A stretch of DNA of 6,192 nucleotides from Ruminococcaceae bacterium UBA5396 (GTDB lineage Bacteria; Bacillota; Clostridia; Oscillospirales; Acutalibacteraceae). Position numbers and translations under genes: made by a program. Shown here one piece after another: positions 6,128 to 6,192 of the stretch; position 1 is the stretch's first letter, and every line of letters begins with the position of its first letter. The notes under the pieces were generated by a model. It had not been told where the DNA came from and ran no database searches. It saw nothing but the letters and a program-made list of their open reading frames with translations. Where the stretch lies: NCBI GenBank assembly GCA_002410715.1, contig DHOG01000138.1, forward strand, positions 6,223 to 12,414. Reading direction: 5' to 3'.

Positions 6128-6192
6128 TTCGTTTTCTATTCGCAATCCACGCTCCTATAAGGTGCTGTGGGATTATTGTCTCAACGATTGGT

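Noticed and set aside
6128..6192. C-terminus of an upstream DnaD-like gene
   Set aside because: The neighbouring order would be expected in Clostridia, but only a handful of codons could be present, too few to identify a reading frame or a family.

Overview
The window looks like a core chromosomal segment of a Gram-positive anaerobe of the class Clostridia, probably of the Oscillospiraceae/Ruminococcaceae type. This is an inference from gene content and protein style: a DnaI/DnaC-type helicase loader with an N-terminal cysteine cluster, a zinc-ribbon kinase-like protein with PASTA domains, and a membrane-anchored MurF-like ligase next to ddl. No rRNA or other taxonomic marker is present. All five genes lie on the minus strand, so transcription runs from high to low coordinates. 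I saw no mobile element, CRISPR array or tRNA.

In transcription order: (1) a helicase loader (6114-5134), whose stop codon lies inside a perfect 12-bp inverted repeat; (2) a strong sigma-A-like promoter (5058-5030) driving a membrane PASTA protein whose kinase fold has lost its key catalytic residues (4989-3292, start revised from the promoter position); (3) a 211-bp intergenic stretch with a probable terminator and two further inverted repeats, one a perfect 11-bp-arm palindrome; (4) an alpha/beta hydrolase (3080-2343); (5) a MurF-like Mur ligase with five predicted membrane helices in place of the usual N-terminal UDP-binding domain (2268-703); (6) the first 220 codons of D-alanine--D-alanine ligase (660 to beyond the left edge).

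Genes 4 to 6 are closely spaced (74 and 42 bp), each has a ribosome binding site, and they probably form one operon. Ddl makes D-Ala-D-Ala and MurF joins that dipeptide to the peptidoglycan precursor, so two consecutive steps are encoded together. The hydrolase has an intact catalytic triad but no assignable substrate. The PASTA pseudokinase just upstream is a plausible envelope sensor or scaffold, since PASTA domains are known in other proteins to bind muropeptides or lipid II. A functional link between it and the MurF/Ddl operon is inference from position only.

The most unusual content is the pseudokinase, the altered architecture of the Mur ligase, and the structured intergenic region between the pseudokinase and hydrolase genes.
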